This document shows positions 1 to 9,711 of a DNA stretch of 64,000 bases, piece by piece. The stretch is from Oreohelix idahoensis (Eukaryota; Mollusca; Gastropoda; Stylommatophora; Oreohelicidae). The stretch lies in the NCBI GenBank assembly GCA_024509875.1, contig JAMPIV010010589.1, positions 310,001 through 374,000 on the forward strand, in the 5' to 3' direction. A model generated the notes under the pieces. That model saw only the letters and a list, made by a program, of their open reading frames with translations, did no database searches and was not told the origin of the DNA. The number at the start of each line of letters is the position of its first letter. Position 1 is the first letter of the stretch. The position numbers were made by a program, and so were the translations under genes.

Positions 1-82
1 TTAACCTATATCAATACTAGATACGAAAAATGAAGAGCTTTATGGCACTGCACTACTGGTTGCCATAGAAACGGCGGCCATA

Positions 83-1205
83 TTGGATTCTATTGTTCTA
101 TTTCAATTTGCTAAGGCTTTTTTTATTTATTAAGCTATGAATACCAAATATGAACACAATGTTTATCATTATATTTTAAAACTTTTCGATTGGTGGATTT
201 TTGATAACTTTAATACAAAAAAAGTTGTAGGACTTTGAATATAGTGTCTAAAAGAAGTAACAAATTTAGATAAATTTTACATTACTTTTTGCAATAAATC
301 AAAAGTTTGATCAGATACTCAAAATCCAGCAATATGAAAGTTTTAAAAGATTATGGGCAACATATGTGCCAATTTTTATGTCAATTAACACATAAGTGTG
401 GAAGTTTTAAGGAAATTAGGATGAGAAAATTAGATTTTGAGAAAATCGCATTTTTCTCCATTAATAGACTACAATTAAATAAGTCTGTAATATTGCCCCT
501 GAAAAATTGCTTACTTGTCATTTAGAACATACTGGTAGCATAGCCAGCTTCCTCTGCAGCTTCCTATCTGGCTTTCTGTTGAAATTTGTGCCTAATTTCC
601 TTCCTTGTCTTAGCGCAGTTTTCTGCCGTTTTAGAGCTGAGCAATATTGGATTCTTTGTTCTATTTCAATTTGCTAAGGCTTTTTTATTTATTAAGCTAT
701 GAATACCAAATATGAACACAACGTTTGTCATTATATGTTAAAACTTTTCCAGTGATGGATTTTTGATAACTTTAATACCAAAAAAAGTTGTAGGACTTTG
801 AAAATAGTGTCTAAAAATAGTAACAAATTTTACTAAATTTTACATTACTTTTGTCAATTAACCAAAAGTTTGATCAGATACTTAAAATACATCACATAAA
901 AAGTTTTAAAAGATTATGGGCAATATATGTTCCTATTCTTGTCAATTAATACATAAGTGTGGAAGGTATAAGAAAATTAGTATGAGAATAATGATTTCTT
1001 TAAAATTACATTTTTCAATATAATTAGAATATAATTAAATAAGTATGTGATACTGCAGCAAAATAAAATAACTTACTAGTCATGCAGAACATACCGGCAG
1101 CATATCCAGCTTCCTCTGCAGTTTCTTGTGTGGCTTTCTGTTGAGATTTGTGCTAAATGTCCTTCATTTTCTTAGTGCAGTTTTCTGCCATTTTAGAGCT
1201 GAGCA
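83..1205. repeat. Imperfect tandem duplication, two ~560-bp units
   Basis: Unit 1 is about 83-646 and unit 2 about 647-1205. Both begin with a segment reading attggattct followed by a T-rich stretch, then 'aagctatgaataccaaatat', and both end with 'ttttagagctgagca'. The offset between matching landmarks is about 561-565 bp along the whole unit, with scattered substitutions and small indels, so this is a true head-to-tail duplication of moderate age. The end of each unit contains the minus-strand coding remnant described separately. Flanking DNA on the left (1-82) is not repeated. Confidence 0.85.
526..646 (-). pseudogene. Decayed C-terminus of an uncharacterised mobile-element protein (duplicated copy)
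   Basis: Read on the minus strand from about 645, the frame gives a Lys/Arg-rich segment (many Lys, Gln and Glu) ending in GYATSMF followed directly by TAA. One in-frame TAG lies in the middle. The same segment occurs in the second tandem unit. Ending in a 'Y-x-x-G/S-x-F' tail after a basic region matches what I remember of a widespread family of uncharacterised transposase-like proteins in invertebrates. That assignment is from memory only. It is not functional. Confidence 0.35.
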
Positions 1206-1400
1206 CCAGACGTTTAACGTTTTCTTGCTCCTGCCAGTCGACAAGCCTCTTTTCCACTGTTCAGCCCCAGGACTTTCTTGAAAAATATAGCAGCCTCAGG
1301 TCCTTGATTAAATTCAGCAATATTAGGGACATATGGTTTAATTGCTATGATCTGATTGAATGCTTTGCTATCACAATCACTTTACACGGTGTAGCAAAAT
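1090..1400 (-). pseudogene. Decayed mobile-element protein C-terminus, longer copy
   Basis: The minus strand gives, in broken frames, an N-terminal piece ending AEFNQGPEAAIFFKKVLGL (about 1262-1320 and upstream), then a basic segment with SSKMAENCTKKMKD, a stop, and a tail ending GYAAGMF. The order 'FN-x-G ... LGL-x-x-G ... basic ... GY-x-x-GMF' resembles the ends of a family of uncharacterised transposase-like proteins that I recall but cannot name. At least two stops or frameshifts separate the pieces. Only the last ~120 bp is shared with the first tandem unit. Confidence 0.4.
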
Positions 1401-1480
1401 ATATGTCGCATCAGATAACAGCTTCACAAATCACTACCTGCCTCAGCTTCCATGACACTTGAACTTCCTAGAAAGAGGTA

Positions 1481-2004
1481 AATGTTTACATTAGTAAAAT
1501 TTCAAATAAAGATGTAAACAAGCATTAATAAACTGTGTCTTAAAGTACAATGGAAGCAAAACAATACATGTAAGTCATGAAATATGTTTCTAAACTTGAT
1601 ATTTATGGAGATCAAAATAAATTACATGAATGTCTATGCTTAGGCAAGGGGAAACTTAAAGTAAGTTTCAAAAGTAAATACCTTCAAAATGTATATGACA
1701 GCCTTGCTTCACTTTCTATTTGATGAAGTTTCCAATCTTTCTTCTGGTACCAAGAACCGGCTGTTGCACATGTCTGGCAGGCATTTTTTTAAATAACACA
1801 TAAGCATCTGTGACAAGACATGTCAATAAAAATACACAAGAAACAAACATTAAATTGAGGAAACAAATATGCACTATGCTTACAAGAATCATGATAATGT
1901 ACTGAATTATGAGAAGTCACCCGCTATTCTGTAAACTCAGGAAAACATGATGATTTTTAATTGACTGTCTACTACTCGTAATAGCTAGTTCATGTAACTC
2001 CCTG
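1481..2004. other. Unassigned AT-rich DNA
   Basis: No reading frame of note, no inverted or tandem repeat, and no recognisable element end was seen here. Confidence 0.5.
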
Positions 2005-2278
2005 GTGGTTGAAATGAAGCACAGTGGGCCGCCTTCTTTGATGTCATTCCAGTAAGTAGCCAACGTCGTAAGGTTTAGGGTTAGGTTAAGATTCTTAAAC
2101 CTGGTTGAAATGAGTCACTGTGGGCTGTCTTCTTAGATGTCATCCCAGTAAGTCGCCAACGTCGTTAGGGTTAGGTTTAGGATACATTTACGTAACCATT
2201 AGCCCTTTTTACTGCGTCTCTAAATTCTAATCTAAGGAACTATCGTACAGACGGTCCTGTCTGCTTCATTTCAACCAC
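2005..2278. mobile_element. MITE-like inverted-repeat element with internal direct repeats
   Basis: A perfect 16-bp inverted repeat, GTGGTTGAAATGAAGC, lies at 2005-2020 and in reverse complement at 2263-2278. Between the arms, the segment from about 2008 is repeated about 97 bp later (both copies run through 'ccagtaagt..gccaacgtcg'), each followed by TTAGGGTTAGG-like sequence. A degenerate third arm (ctttatttcaaca) lies near 2355. No target duplication was found, so the superfamily is unknown. Confidence 0.45.
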
Positions 2279-2894
2279 TAAGCCTAACCCTTACTTTTAT
2301 TTACTGCGTCTCTAAATTCTTGTCAAAGGCCACATCGAACAAACGGTCCGCTATGCTTTATTTCAACATTCCTTGCCTGAGTAGTAATGTCCCAGTTTTT
2401 ACCATTATATCGTCACAATAAGTACGTTTTACCTACAGTGTAGGATAAGTCTTGCTTCCATCTCTAACTCTGGCCTATTCCAGTTGGAGGTAACGAGAGC
2501 ATCTCGTTTTTTTAGGCATTGTCACATCAATAACAAATCAAAACTGAGGTTCCGTAAACACGCAGCCATATTGTTGCCGGTCACGTGAACGCGAACAGCC
2601 AATTAAAAATTTAGAATCGAGGGGAAACCATTTTTGTTGACCTGGAAATTATAAATTTCCAATCTGGCATTTGGAATCCCGAAATAAGTGACCTGCTTAC
2701 AGTAAAGTGCAGATTTTGACGAATCCAACGATGTATAATATGTAGGGGTGTAAGCTTGGTTGCTATGGGAAAAACTAGGTTCAATTAGGCTTATTTTCTC
2801 GAGTTTGAGAAAATCTCTTTGTACCATACCTTTTTCAAAGTCAAAATACATATTGTTTGAGTGCATTTTGACATTTAACCTTTAGCACGCTGCC

Positions 2895-2954
2895 GGCGAG
2901 ATATCTCGCCGAACGCAACCTATGTTCTGCCAGCTGGAGGCGATATATCTCGCC
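2895..2954. promoter_or_regulatory. Paired subterminal palindromes of the piggyBac element
   Basis: GGCGAGATATCTCGCC at 2895-2910 is a perfect 16-bp palindrome. GGCGATATATCTCGCC at 2939-2954 is the same palindrome with one change, 44 bp further in. They sit 20 bp inside the left TTAA end and upstream of the transposase start. Plausible roles are transposase binding or promoter function; both are inference. Confidence 0.5.
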
Positions 2955-3126
2955 TTGCGGCTGTCATCGGGAAACTGATTTATAATGTGTGTACACGTGA
3001 TCTGAAAACCGGATGCAAAAATTGACTCTTCTGTGAAAGAGATTTTACTTCCTTTTCTGACTCTTAGTTGTAAAGGGTGTGATAGCGTACATTTTCTGTG
3101 CAATTTTCAAATCGAAATCAATCGGC

Positions 3127-4872
3127 ATGGATCAAGCTGCCATTTTATCTGAAGTTTTCATGGATGCTGATTCCGATGATGAGTGGTTTGAAGGGTTTAC
3201 TAGTACTGGTGTTTCGGTCCATGGTCCGAATATGGGTGATGTTGAAGGGGAAGATAGTGATGTGTCAAGTGTTGATGATGATTTTGAAGAAGTCAATGTT
3301 GTTAAAGCACCTTCTGGTTACAACCACGAATGGCTCCGCAACTTCGACCAAGTTGTGGGACCTGTGGGCGTTGGCGATGACATTTCTGAGGTAGATGTGT
3401 TCCGTTTGTTCATCACAGATGATGTTGTGAACACATTAGTTACAGAAACTAATCGTTATGCCTATCAGGTTGGTGATACAAGAGGGCAAGATATTCGTGC
3501 CGCATCCCGTGTGGCGTTGTGGACCGATGTCACAGCTGACGAGATGAGGGCATTTCTTGCTTTGCTTCTGTTGATGGGTGTAACGAAAAGATCGTCATTT
3601 GATTTGTATTGGTCAAATGACTGTTTCCTTGACATGCCAGGATTCAAGAAAGTGATGAGTAGGGACAGGTTTCTGTCTATCTTATCTTTTCTACACCTCG
3701 TGGACAATACAACTGCTGCACCACGAGGGCACCCTGACCACAGCAAAGCCTTCAAAATCAAATCGTTTGTTGACACTCTTCTCCCTCTATGGCAAAGCCA
3801 TTACATACCATCTAAAGAGCTAAGTGTTGATGAAAGTATGATAGCTTTCAAAGGTAGGACCAGCCCTATGCAGTACATGCCCAACAAACCCTCTAAGTGG
3901 GGTATGAAAGCCTGGGGCCTAGCTGACTCCAAGACAGGCTACCTCTGGAATTGGCAGCTCTACCTTGGGAAGGAAGACAATGTGGACCCTACTAGGGGGG
4001 TTGCTCACCGCGTTGTCACCTCCCTTGTTGCTCCCCTGTATGGGCATGGCCATGTTGTGTACATGGACAACTTTTTCTCTTCACCTGCCCTGTTCACGGA
4101 GCTTGGGGATAATCAGACAGGGGCTTGCGGCACACTGCGGACCAACCGCCGAGGGGTCCCCCCACAACTCAAGTTGGCGAAACCCAAAGCTGGTGACCCT
4201 CCCATGACTGTTAGAGAAGGCAACATCCTCTATATGTCATGGTTTGACAAGAGGCCAGTGAATCTAATGACAACTGCACACGATGCGCAGACCTTCAGGA
4301 AGGAGGTTAGATCCAAACATCACGCTGGCAATGTGCGGATCGTGGACAAGCCATGCGCTATCCAAGCCTATTCCTGTCACATGGGAGGTATTGATCGTGT
4401 GGACAAACAGTTGACATACTACATGGTTCTGCACAGGAGCAGCAAATGGTGGAAGAAAATATTCTTCTATCTGTTGGAAGTTTGCTTTGTCAATTCGCTT
4501 GTCCTGTGGAGGGCCAAGCATCCGTCTCGTATCAAGGCGGAAACATTCCGTCTGCGGATTGCTCATGGGCTTCTTGATGGTTACCAGTCTAGGGTCACAG
4601 CCCGCAGAGGAAGGTTATCTGACATTGCACCAGCAAGATTGGTTATGGGGGAACACTACCTGACTCTTAACCCTAAACGTCTGGCTAGCGGCATGCCTTC
4701 CCAGCCAGACTGTGTTGTGTGTTCCTGCAGGGACAAGGGCAAGAAGCGCCACCAGACCCAATTCGTGTGCCGTAGGTGTGTAATACCTCTCTGTCCATAT
4801 CCCTGCTTTGAGCGTTATCACACTCTGCTCAATTTTAAGGCAGATTGCACCAAAAGGCTGCACCAGGAGTGA
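3127..4872 (+). CDS. piggyBac transposase (PGBD4-like), 581 aa, intact
   Basis: This protein excises and inserts the surrounding element at TTAA sites by a DDE-type cut-and-paste reaction in the nucleus. The frame opens at 3079, but the first ATG is at 3127 in good context (ggcATGG). An acidic N-terminal region (about residues 8-75) precedes the catalytic core. Candidate catalytic acids are Asp235 (in LSVDESM), Asp314 (in YMDNFFS) and Asp423 or Asp426 (in GGIDRVDKQ). A C-terminal cysteine-rich zinc-binding domain spans about 529-569 (CVVCSC ... CRRC ... CPYPC). Length, motif order and the cysteine-rich end fit full-length family members, and there is no frameshift or stop. It resembles domesticated PGBD4-like proteins, but perfect transposon ends on both sides show it is a transposon gene. 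Confidence 0.93.
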   Translation: MDQAAILSEVFMDADSDDEWFEGFTSTGVSVHGPNMGDVEGEDSDVSSVDDDFEEVNVVKAPSGYNHEWLRNFDQVVGPVGVGDDISEVDVFRLFITDDVVNTLVTETNRYAYQVGDTRGQDIRAASRVALWTDVTADEMRAFLALLLLMGVTKRSSFDLYWSNDCFLDMPGFKKVMSRDRFLSILSFLHLVDNTTAAPRGHPDHSKAFKIKSFVDTLLPLWQSHYIPSKELSVDESMIAFKGRTSPMQYMPNKPSKWGMKAWGLADSKTGYLWNWQLYLGKEDNVDPTRGVAHRVVTSLVAPLYGHGHVVYMDNFFSSPALFTELGDNQTGACGTLRTNRRGVPPQLKLAKPKAGDPPMTVREGNILYMSWFDKRPVNLMTTAHDAQTFRKEVRSKHHAGNVRIVDKPCAIQAYSCHMGGIDRVDKQLTYYMVLHRSSKWWKKIFFYLLEVCFVNSLVLWRAKHPSRIKAETFRLRIAHGLLDGYQSRVTARRGRLSDIAPARLVMGEHYLTLNPKRLASGMPSQPDCVVCSCRDKGKKRHQTQFVCRRCVIPLCPYPCFERYHTLLNFKADCTKRLHQE

Positions 4873-4880
4873 GGTAAGGC

Positions 4881-4892
4881 TATTTTTTTTTT

Positions 4893-4924
<32 letters not shown>
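4881..4924. repeat. Poly-T tract
   Basis: A nearly pure T run of about 40 bases just after the piggyBac stop codon, interrupted by one G. It lies inside the transposon. Confidence 0.9.
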
Positions 4925-5138
4925 CACCAGTCTTCTTCTCCTATCACATCAACAAAATGACGTCATCAGTGACGTCATCCATTTATCTCTATACAGACCA
5001 AAAATTAGAGCAATTGGCCAAAAAACAAAAAAAATATAGAATTTACAAGTCATCCACTATAAAAAATGGGGTTTTGTGAAAAAGAATGCAGCTGCAGGAC
5101 AAATTTTTTGGAAAAGAATGCAGCGTGCTAAAGGTTAA

Positions 5139-5501
5139 TTCTGTTATATTTAGATTCAGGAGATGTTAAAGTATCAGAAAATGGACTAATCCCAAAATCC
5201 ATCATTTTTGTATTTTGACGTTAATTTCATGCCCGCTCCTGGCCTTAATGCCCTTTGTTATTTTTGCAAAATTGTGCCTCAAGCCATTTTTAAGCTAATA
5301 AAATATGAACTTCTTATTCTTTGACAATCATTTAAAAAATTGAGTTTGTTGTCTGTTTACATGAGAGTGTGTTTACAAAGTTTTGTCAGTGTGTGTTTGT
5401 AAATTTTAAATTTATGACCACTCAAAGTTGGCATTTTGACAAGTTGCACAACATGCCCAATTTTTCAAAATTGCATAACTTGTGAACAAATTCACCTAGG
5501 G
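5139..5501. other. Unassigned AT-rich DNA between two transposons
   Basis: The stretch between the piggyBac right end and the hAT MITE shows no coding frame or repeat structure. Confidence 0.5.
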
Positions 5502-5929
5502 CAGGGGTCGGCAATGTGCGGCTCTTGGCCCTCCGCTACTTAACACCCAGTGTCCATGCACTAAAACCACCTTTTGCCATACACTTTTTGTGGACTAAAC
5601 TTTTGGATGTGGAGGGATTGGGTCCTTTAAAATCCAACAGCAAAAATCTCATTAAATTTCCTTACTTTTCATTTGTATATTTTATTTTATTATTATGTTA
5701 AATCTTATCTGAATATTTGTTACTGAAAAAATTGTATTACTTATTGTGTAGTAAAATGGCATTTGAAAAATTATGTTTATTATTTCAATTAAATGTGTGT
5801 GTATATATCTATATCTATATAAATGAGAGATACCATGTGATTTTTTTTTTCATGCGGCTCTTCAGTTTTTAAAAATAGAGACAAAATTAAATATTTGGCT
5901 CTTTGTCATGGAAAGGTTGCCGACCCCTG
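5502..5929. mobile_element. hAT-type MITE, 428 bp
   Basis: The left end CAGGGGTCGGCAA (5502-5514) is matched by its reverse complement at 5917-5929. The element is flanked by an exact 8-bp target duplication, ACCTAGGG, at 5494-5501 and 5930-5937. An 8-bp duplication plus CAGGGG...TIRs are the hallmark of hAT elements of the Charlie type. Further in, both ends carry 'tgcggctctt' in direct orientation. There is no transposase frame, so it is non-autonomous. The perfect target duplication suggests fairly recent movement. Confidence 0.9.
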
Positions 5930-5937
5930 ACCTAGGG

Positions 5938-6333
5938 CATTAAACTTTGTACCAAAATGCTTAGAATAAATAGATCTACCCATGTACATATGTTATTAAC
6001 AGAAATATGTAATTTAAAAATTCAGTTTGGAGTACCTAGTATTTTTTTAAAATTAACAAATGCTGAAATCAATGTGCAAAACAAACCCTCTACCACAGAT
6101 CTGCTAATTTTAATTAACATACACAACTAAAGTAACATACAATTTTAATATCTGAAACGTTACATTATGAAATTAACTGATTTTTCATTTATGAAAATTA
6201 GAGGAAACATGAATAAACTACACCAGGCATGTGCATTGTAAACAGGAGATCAAGATTTCATGCATGAGACAGAGCAAAGTAAATTCCCCACAATATATGA
6301 ATACAGACATAATGAAATCATCAGTGGACTAAC
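5938..6333. other. Unassigned DNA, probably intron
   Basis: AT-rich, no repeat or coding structure seen. It follows the donor of the exon at 6334-6575 on the minus strand and would be intronic if that exon is real. Confidence 0.4.
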
Positions 6334-6575
6334 CATTCTGAAAAGTTGGGGAATTTCGGTAGCTTGATGGCCCTGGTGAGAAGCCTGAATGTCCAAGTTG
6401 AGTAGATTCTTGATTCCCTTGTGTGGTGCGCCTGGTGGTGGGACTGCTTCTTTGATGACCTGGGGAGCTGGAACCTGATGGCTGAGCTATACTGCCATGG
6501 CAGCCAGGTTTTGGCTTCATAAGGTAACCATAATATGGAGGGTTTGTAAGGCAAGGAGAAGAAAAACTTGGTTCA
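6334..6575 (-). CDS. Host exon candidate, Ser/Pro/Gly-rich (partial gene)
   Basis: Reading the minus strand, a pyrimidine-rich acceptor (T-run, then AACAG) ends just before 6575 and a donor GTTAGT begins at 6333. The 242-nt exon is open throughout: 1 nt, 80 codons, 1 nt. The peptide starts EPSFSSPCLTNPPYYG and is rich in Ser, Pro, Thr, Gly and Gln, the look of a disordered linker. Its incoming phase (one base completing a codon) matches the outgoing phase of the exon at 15288-15597 (two bases), giving a Cys codon across the junction. I do not recognise the protein. In-frame translation plus both splice sites make it a reasonable exon call, but no conserved domain confirms it. Confidence 0.5.
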
Positions 6576-6696
6576 CTGTTAAAAAAAAAAGATTTTTTTA
6601 ATAGAATCTAATACGACAAGAAGACTGATTTTTACAAACTGAGAGGCAAAACATAACCAGCTAAATGACAGTAATTAAAAAAAAAAAAAAAAATTC

Positions 6697-6815
6697 AGAT
6701 TCTGCCATTGGGGAGTGAAGTGTCAGAAACTTAACTATACTTGGTTTCAGTATTATGAGGTGTGGTAACCAGTTCCCTTCCTTTCCTCAGATACCTTTTT
6801 ACAGCTGGTTATGCA
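6697..6815 (-). mobile_element. SINE fragment (same family as 18775-19005)
   Basis: The plus-strand text 'ggggagtgaagt..cagaaactt..ctatact' through 'acagctgg' matches the 3' half of the SINE at 18775-18930 with scattered differences. The tRNA-like head is missing here. Confidence 0.6.
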
Positions 6816-7121
6816 TGGAGGCATATCTGGAGTCATCCTTATATGACCACCGGTGAAGCACAATGCTTTAGTAAGCAGATGTGGAAGTGAACCTCTGTCT
6901 ATGAGGCTAATTACACCCTCATTGAATCTTGAAATCATCCACACACTTCCAGGGATTCCCCCTGTGGTGAAACATGTTGAGAATCCAGCATTGCACACTA
7001 AGCTTGGAGGAGTTACATGCACCCCAGATGTAACTCTGGCTTTTACCTGGTTGGCTGCATGCAGGTCTCAGTATGAACCCATGATAGGCAGGTGGAGCAG
7101 AGAGGTGGATCTATGTAGGAT
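6816..7121. other. Unassigned DNA upstream of a LINE fragment
   Basis: Open frames exist on both strands (6753-7022 minus, 6853-7125 plus), but neither shows a family motif. This may be decayed LINE sequence. Confidence 0.35.
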
Positions 7122-8372
7122 GTGACAATTCCTTGGGAAAGCCCAGGGCCAGAGCACAATATTTTAGCTCTGCGTATATGGAGAGATCATATATTTACGC
7201 TCAGGAACATTATAGAGCAGTCCTCAGAATGGCAGAGACAGCTGTATATTAACTTTGTTGATTTTGGAAAGGCTTTCGGCAGCGTGCGCGGGGACGGCCT
7301 ATGGAGGGTTCTGAGGGCTTGTGGAGTTCCCGGCCGCATTGTTTCCATCATAGGGGGGCCTCTGTTCTAACTTTGCGTGCGGTGTTGGATCGAGTGATGT
7401 AACTTTCGAGGTGAGGGCAGGAGTGCGGCAGGGATGCCCCTTATCAACAACATTATTTTTGACAGTCATAGATTGGGTGATGCACCAGACGGCAGAGGGC
7501 GGTCCTGGAGGAGTTGGATGGACGGCGTTTTCTGCGCTGGAGGGCCTGGAGTGTGCGGATGGCGTTGCACTGCTCACGTGTTTGCATCGGCGCGTTCAGG
7601 ACAAGGCCAGTGGACTGGGTGGGTATGGCCGGCGGGTTGGCCTGGGCATCAGTTTGAAGAAGACAGGGATCGTGGCGCTGGGTGTGGGCAATCCTGGGCC
7701 AGTGGCAGTGGGGAGCCGGGGGTTGGAGCAGACGGACACATTTGCTTGCCTGGGATGCGTGGTGACACCTGACGGCGGGGACATTGACAGCGGAATGAGT
7801 GAAGCGAGAGCAGCCTTTGCTGTTCTCGGCGGCATTTGGAAGTCTTCCCAGTGCAGCACAGGCGCCAAATTGGGACTGTGTGGGAGCTGTGTGCTTTCTG
7901 TGCTTCTCTATGGTGCGGAATGTTGGAGAGTAACGGAGAAGGAGATGTCGAAACTGTCCTCCTTCCACACAATCTGCCTAAGGGAAATTCTCCGAGTCTT
8001 TTGGCCAGGCACCATCGGCAACCAGGAACTACTTATTCGGAGTAACCAGGAGGACATGCACACCGTCATAGCTGGCAGATGCTGGAGTTGGGTTGGCCAC
8101 GTCCTCGGAGGGGACCCTGGTGCCATAACGGGAACAGCTATGCTATGGACCCCCGAGGGAGGGTGAAAGAGAGGCCAACCAGGAACAACTTGGCGGAGAA
8201 CTGTGGAGGCTGAGATGCAAAGAATGAACCACGGTTGGGGCACTGTACGAAGGATGGCCGCCGACCGAGCAAGGTGGAATCAATTTGTTGCTGCCCTACA
8301 AGACGCCACCAGGCGTGATGGCCGCTGACTGCTTTGACGGTTGGTGGTTATGGATCAAAGAAGAAGAAGATA
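7122..8372 (+). pseudogene. Non-LTR retrotransposon (LINE) 3' portion: RT core to 3' tail
   Basis: The RT part begins with YINFVDFGKAFGSV (motif A) in the frame of 7122-7370. A frameshift follows, then GVRQGCPLS and a degraded catalytic box CADGVALL, where the usual second Asp is Gly. The C-terminal region has LLYGAECW ... FHTICLREILRVFWP, typical of LINE thumb/connection domains. After an in-frame TGA at 8164-8166 the frame continues through WGTVRRMAADRARWNQFVAAL to a stop near 8328. The 3' tail (to 8372) ends in GAA repeats and recurs at 22829-22886. The copy is 5'-truncated and inactive. Confidence 0.88.
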
Positions 8373-8647
8373 TGGAGAGCTTCGTGAATGGCAGGGAATA
8401 CACAGTGTGCCACATGCTTCTTTCCCCTAACTTGGGACCAGATGTGATGATCCTTTAAATGGAAGTCAAGCTGGAGAAACTGGAGCTCATGATTTTAACA
8501 CAACACGTTTCAGAATCACAGAAAAGCCCCAGGAAAAGCCTAGACCTACAGTGTAGATAATACCAAGGAGTCTTCAACTTGGTATTGGCTGCAAAAGAGT
8601 GAGAAGCTCAGCAGCCCTAGTTAAACAACAACAACAGATTGGCATAT
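8373..8647. other. Unassigned DNA
   Basis: No coding or repeat structure identified between the LINE tail and the SINE head. Confidence 0.4.
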
Positions 8648-8716
8648 GATGTTACCATGCACTGAACCCCGTAACTCTGCCTCGAGATGCAAGCACTCTA
8701 ACTACTCTGCCAATCA
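8648..8716 (-). mobile_element. tRNA-like SINE head
   Basis: The reverse complement reads TTGGCAGAGTAGTTAGAGTG (A-box-like), and about 35 nt further on GGTTCAGTGC (degenerate B box). It aligns with the head of the SINE at 18940-19005 and lacks the SINE body. Confidence 0.5.
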
Positions 8717-9139
8717 ATGCTTGACAGTTATTATAAATTAAAAATACCGTAAACACTTTATATTTTGGAGGTAGGTGTACAAGGTAAATACAAAAGCAAT
8801 CTTTGTGAATAATGATGATGATATTTTTGGTTACATACAAGTGATTGTTTTTCACTATTTATTTAGTTTTTACAAATTGAAAATGCATGCTGAATTTGTA
8901 TATTCTGCTGAGACCTGTCCTGATGGGCACTGAATAAACAATGCAGCCCACATGTCCTATATAAAGTCTACACAAGAAATGTTCTCTGGCACATAGTAGA
9001 AATATGGATATACTAAAATGGAAAGAATGCTCAGAAGGTCTGAAAGGATTACTTTCCCTCAGCAGAATCCAGTGAACTTTACTCTATTTACTGTTATGAA
9101 GTGTTGCAATACTGAACTCCAGCCTTCTAAACCAGACTG

Positions 9140-9660
9140 TCACAAAATGGATTGGGGAGACCCCTTCTTCTTCCTAATCTCTGTTTCACTACGGCAGTAA
9201 TTGGTACATTTGTGGTACGGATTTTATTGCGTGCTTTCAATTGTTGCACTTTCTTTCTTTCTTTCTCTGCTAAGTAGCAGATATTTTGTATCTACATTCT
9301 TATGCTACTTGCAGTATATTGCGTCTTGTCTGTTTATCTGACACTCCTGGTGGATGATAATACTAAACATTTGCAGGAGCGGCTGAGAGAACATTATCGA
9401 CAACAAGTTGGTTAATCGCAGTCGCGGCCGTTTTCGGTACACAGATTAACACGTACATCGCCCAGCGCAATCTGCTTAATCACTGATAAGTCACAGGTGC
9501 GTCTCCACCAAGGTTGTAAAGAGACGGATTTTGTGTGTGCTCAAGCAACAGATAAGATATTACTTTAGCGAAAGTAATGATTTGTTACATCTTACCCACA
9601 TTGTCGTGTGAGGTTACCAATATGTTCGTGAGTTGGTACACAGGGCAATCGGATATTTAC
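9140..9660. repeat. Dispersed repeat family A, copy 1
   Basis: This segment is collinear with about 50255-50715: shared landmarks are 'accccttct', 'actacggcagta/actccggcagta', 'tagcagatatttt', 'gacactcct.gt.g.tgataat', 'tgtgctcaagc.acagataa' and 'acattgtcgt.tgag'. The copies differ by many substitutions and indels, so they are old. No coding potential or terminal structure was recognised; the family is unnamed. Confidence 0.65.
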
Positions 9661-9711
9661 AGCCCATTTTCAGAAAAGTAATGTTTGAAATTTTGTATTA
9701 GCTGAGTCATG

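Larger units (their letters stand above)
2875..5138 (+). mobile_element. Complete piggyBac-type DNA transposon
   Basis: The element is 2264 bp long including both TTAA target sites. The left end at 2875-2893 (TTAACCTTTAGCACGCTGC) is repeated perfectly as its reverse complement at 5120-5138. TTAA flanks and 'ttagcac'-like tips are characteristic of piggyBac. Inside lie an intact transposase gene (3127-4872), two near-identical subterminal palindromes at the left (2895-2910, 2939-2954), a ~40-base T-rich run at 4881-4924 and paired TGACGTCA sites at 4958-4977 on the right. Perfect ends plus an open transposase frame suggest a recent insertion, possibly still competent. Activity itself cannot be read from sequence. 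Confidence 0.93.

Noticed and set aside
3465..3776. Minus-strand ORFs across the piggyBac gene
   Set aside because: Antisense shadows of the transposase coding frame.
7453..7968. 171-codon minus-strand ORF
   Set aside because: Shadow of the LINE RT on the opposite strand; the GC-rich region leaves several frames open.
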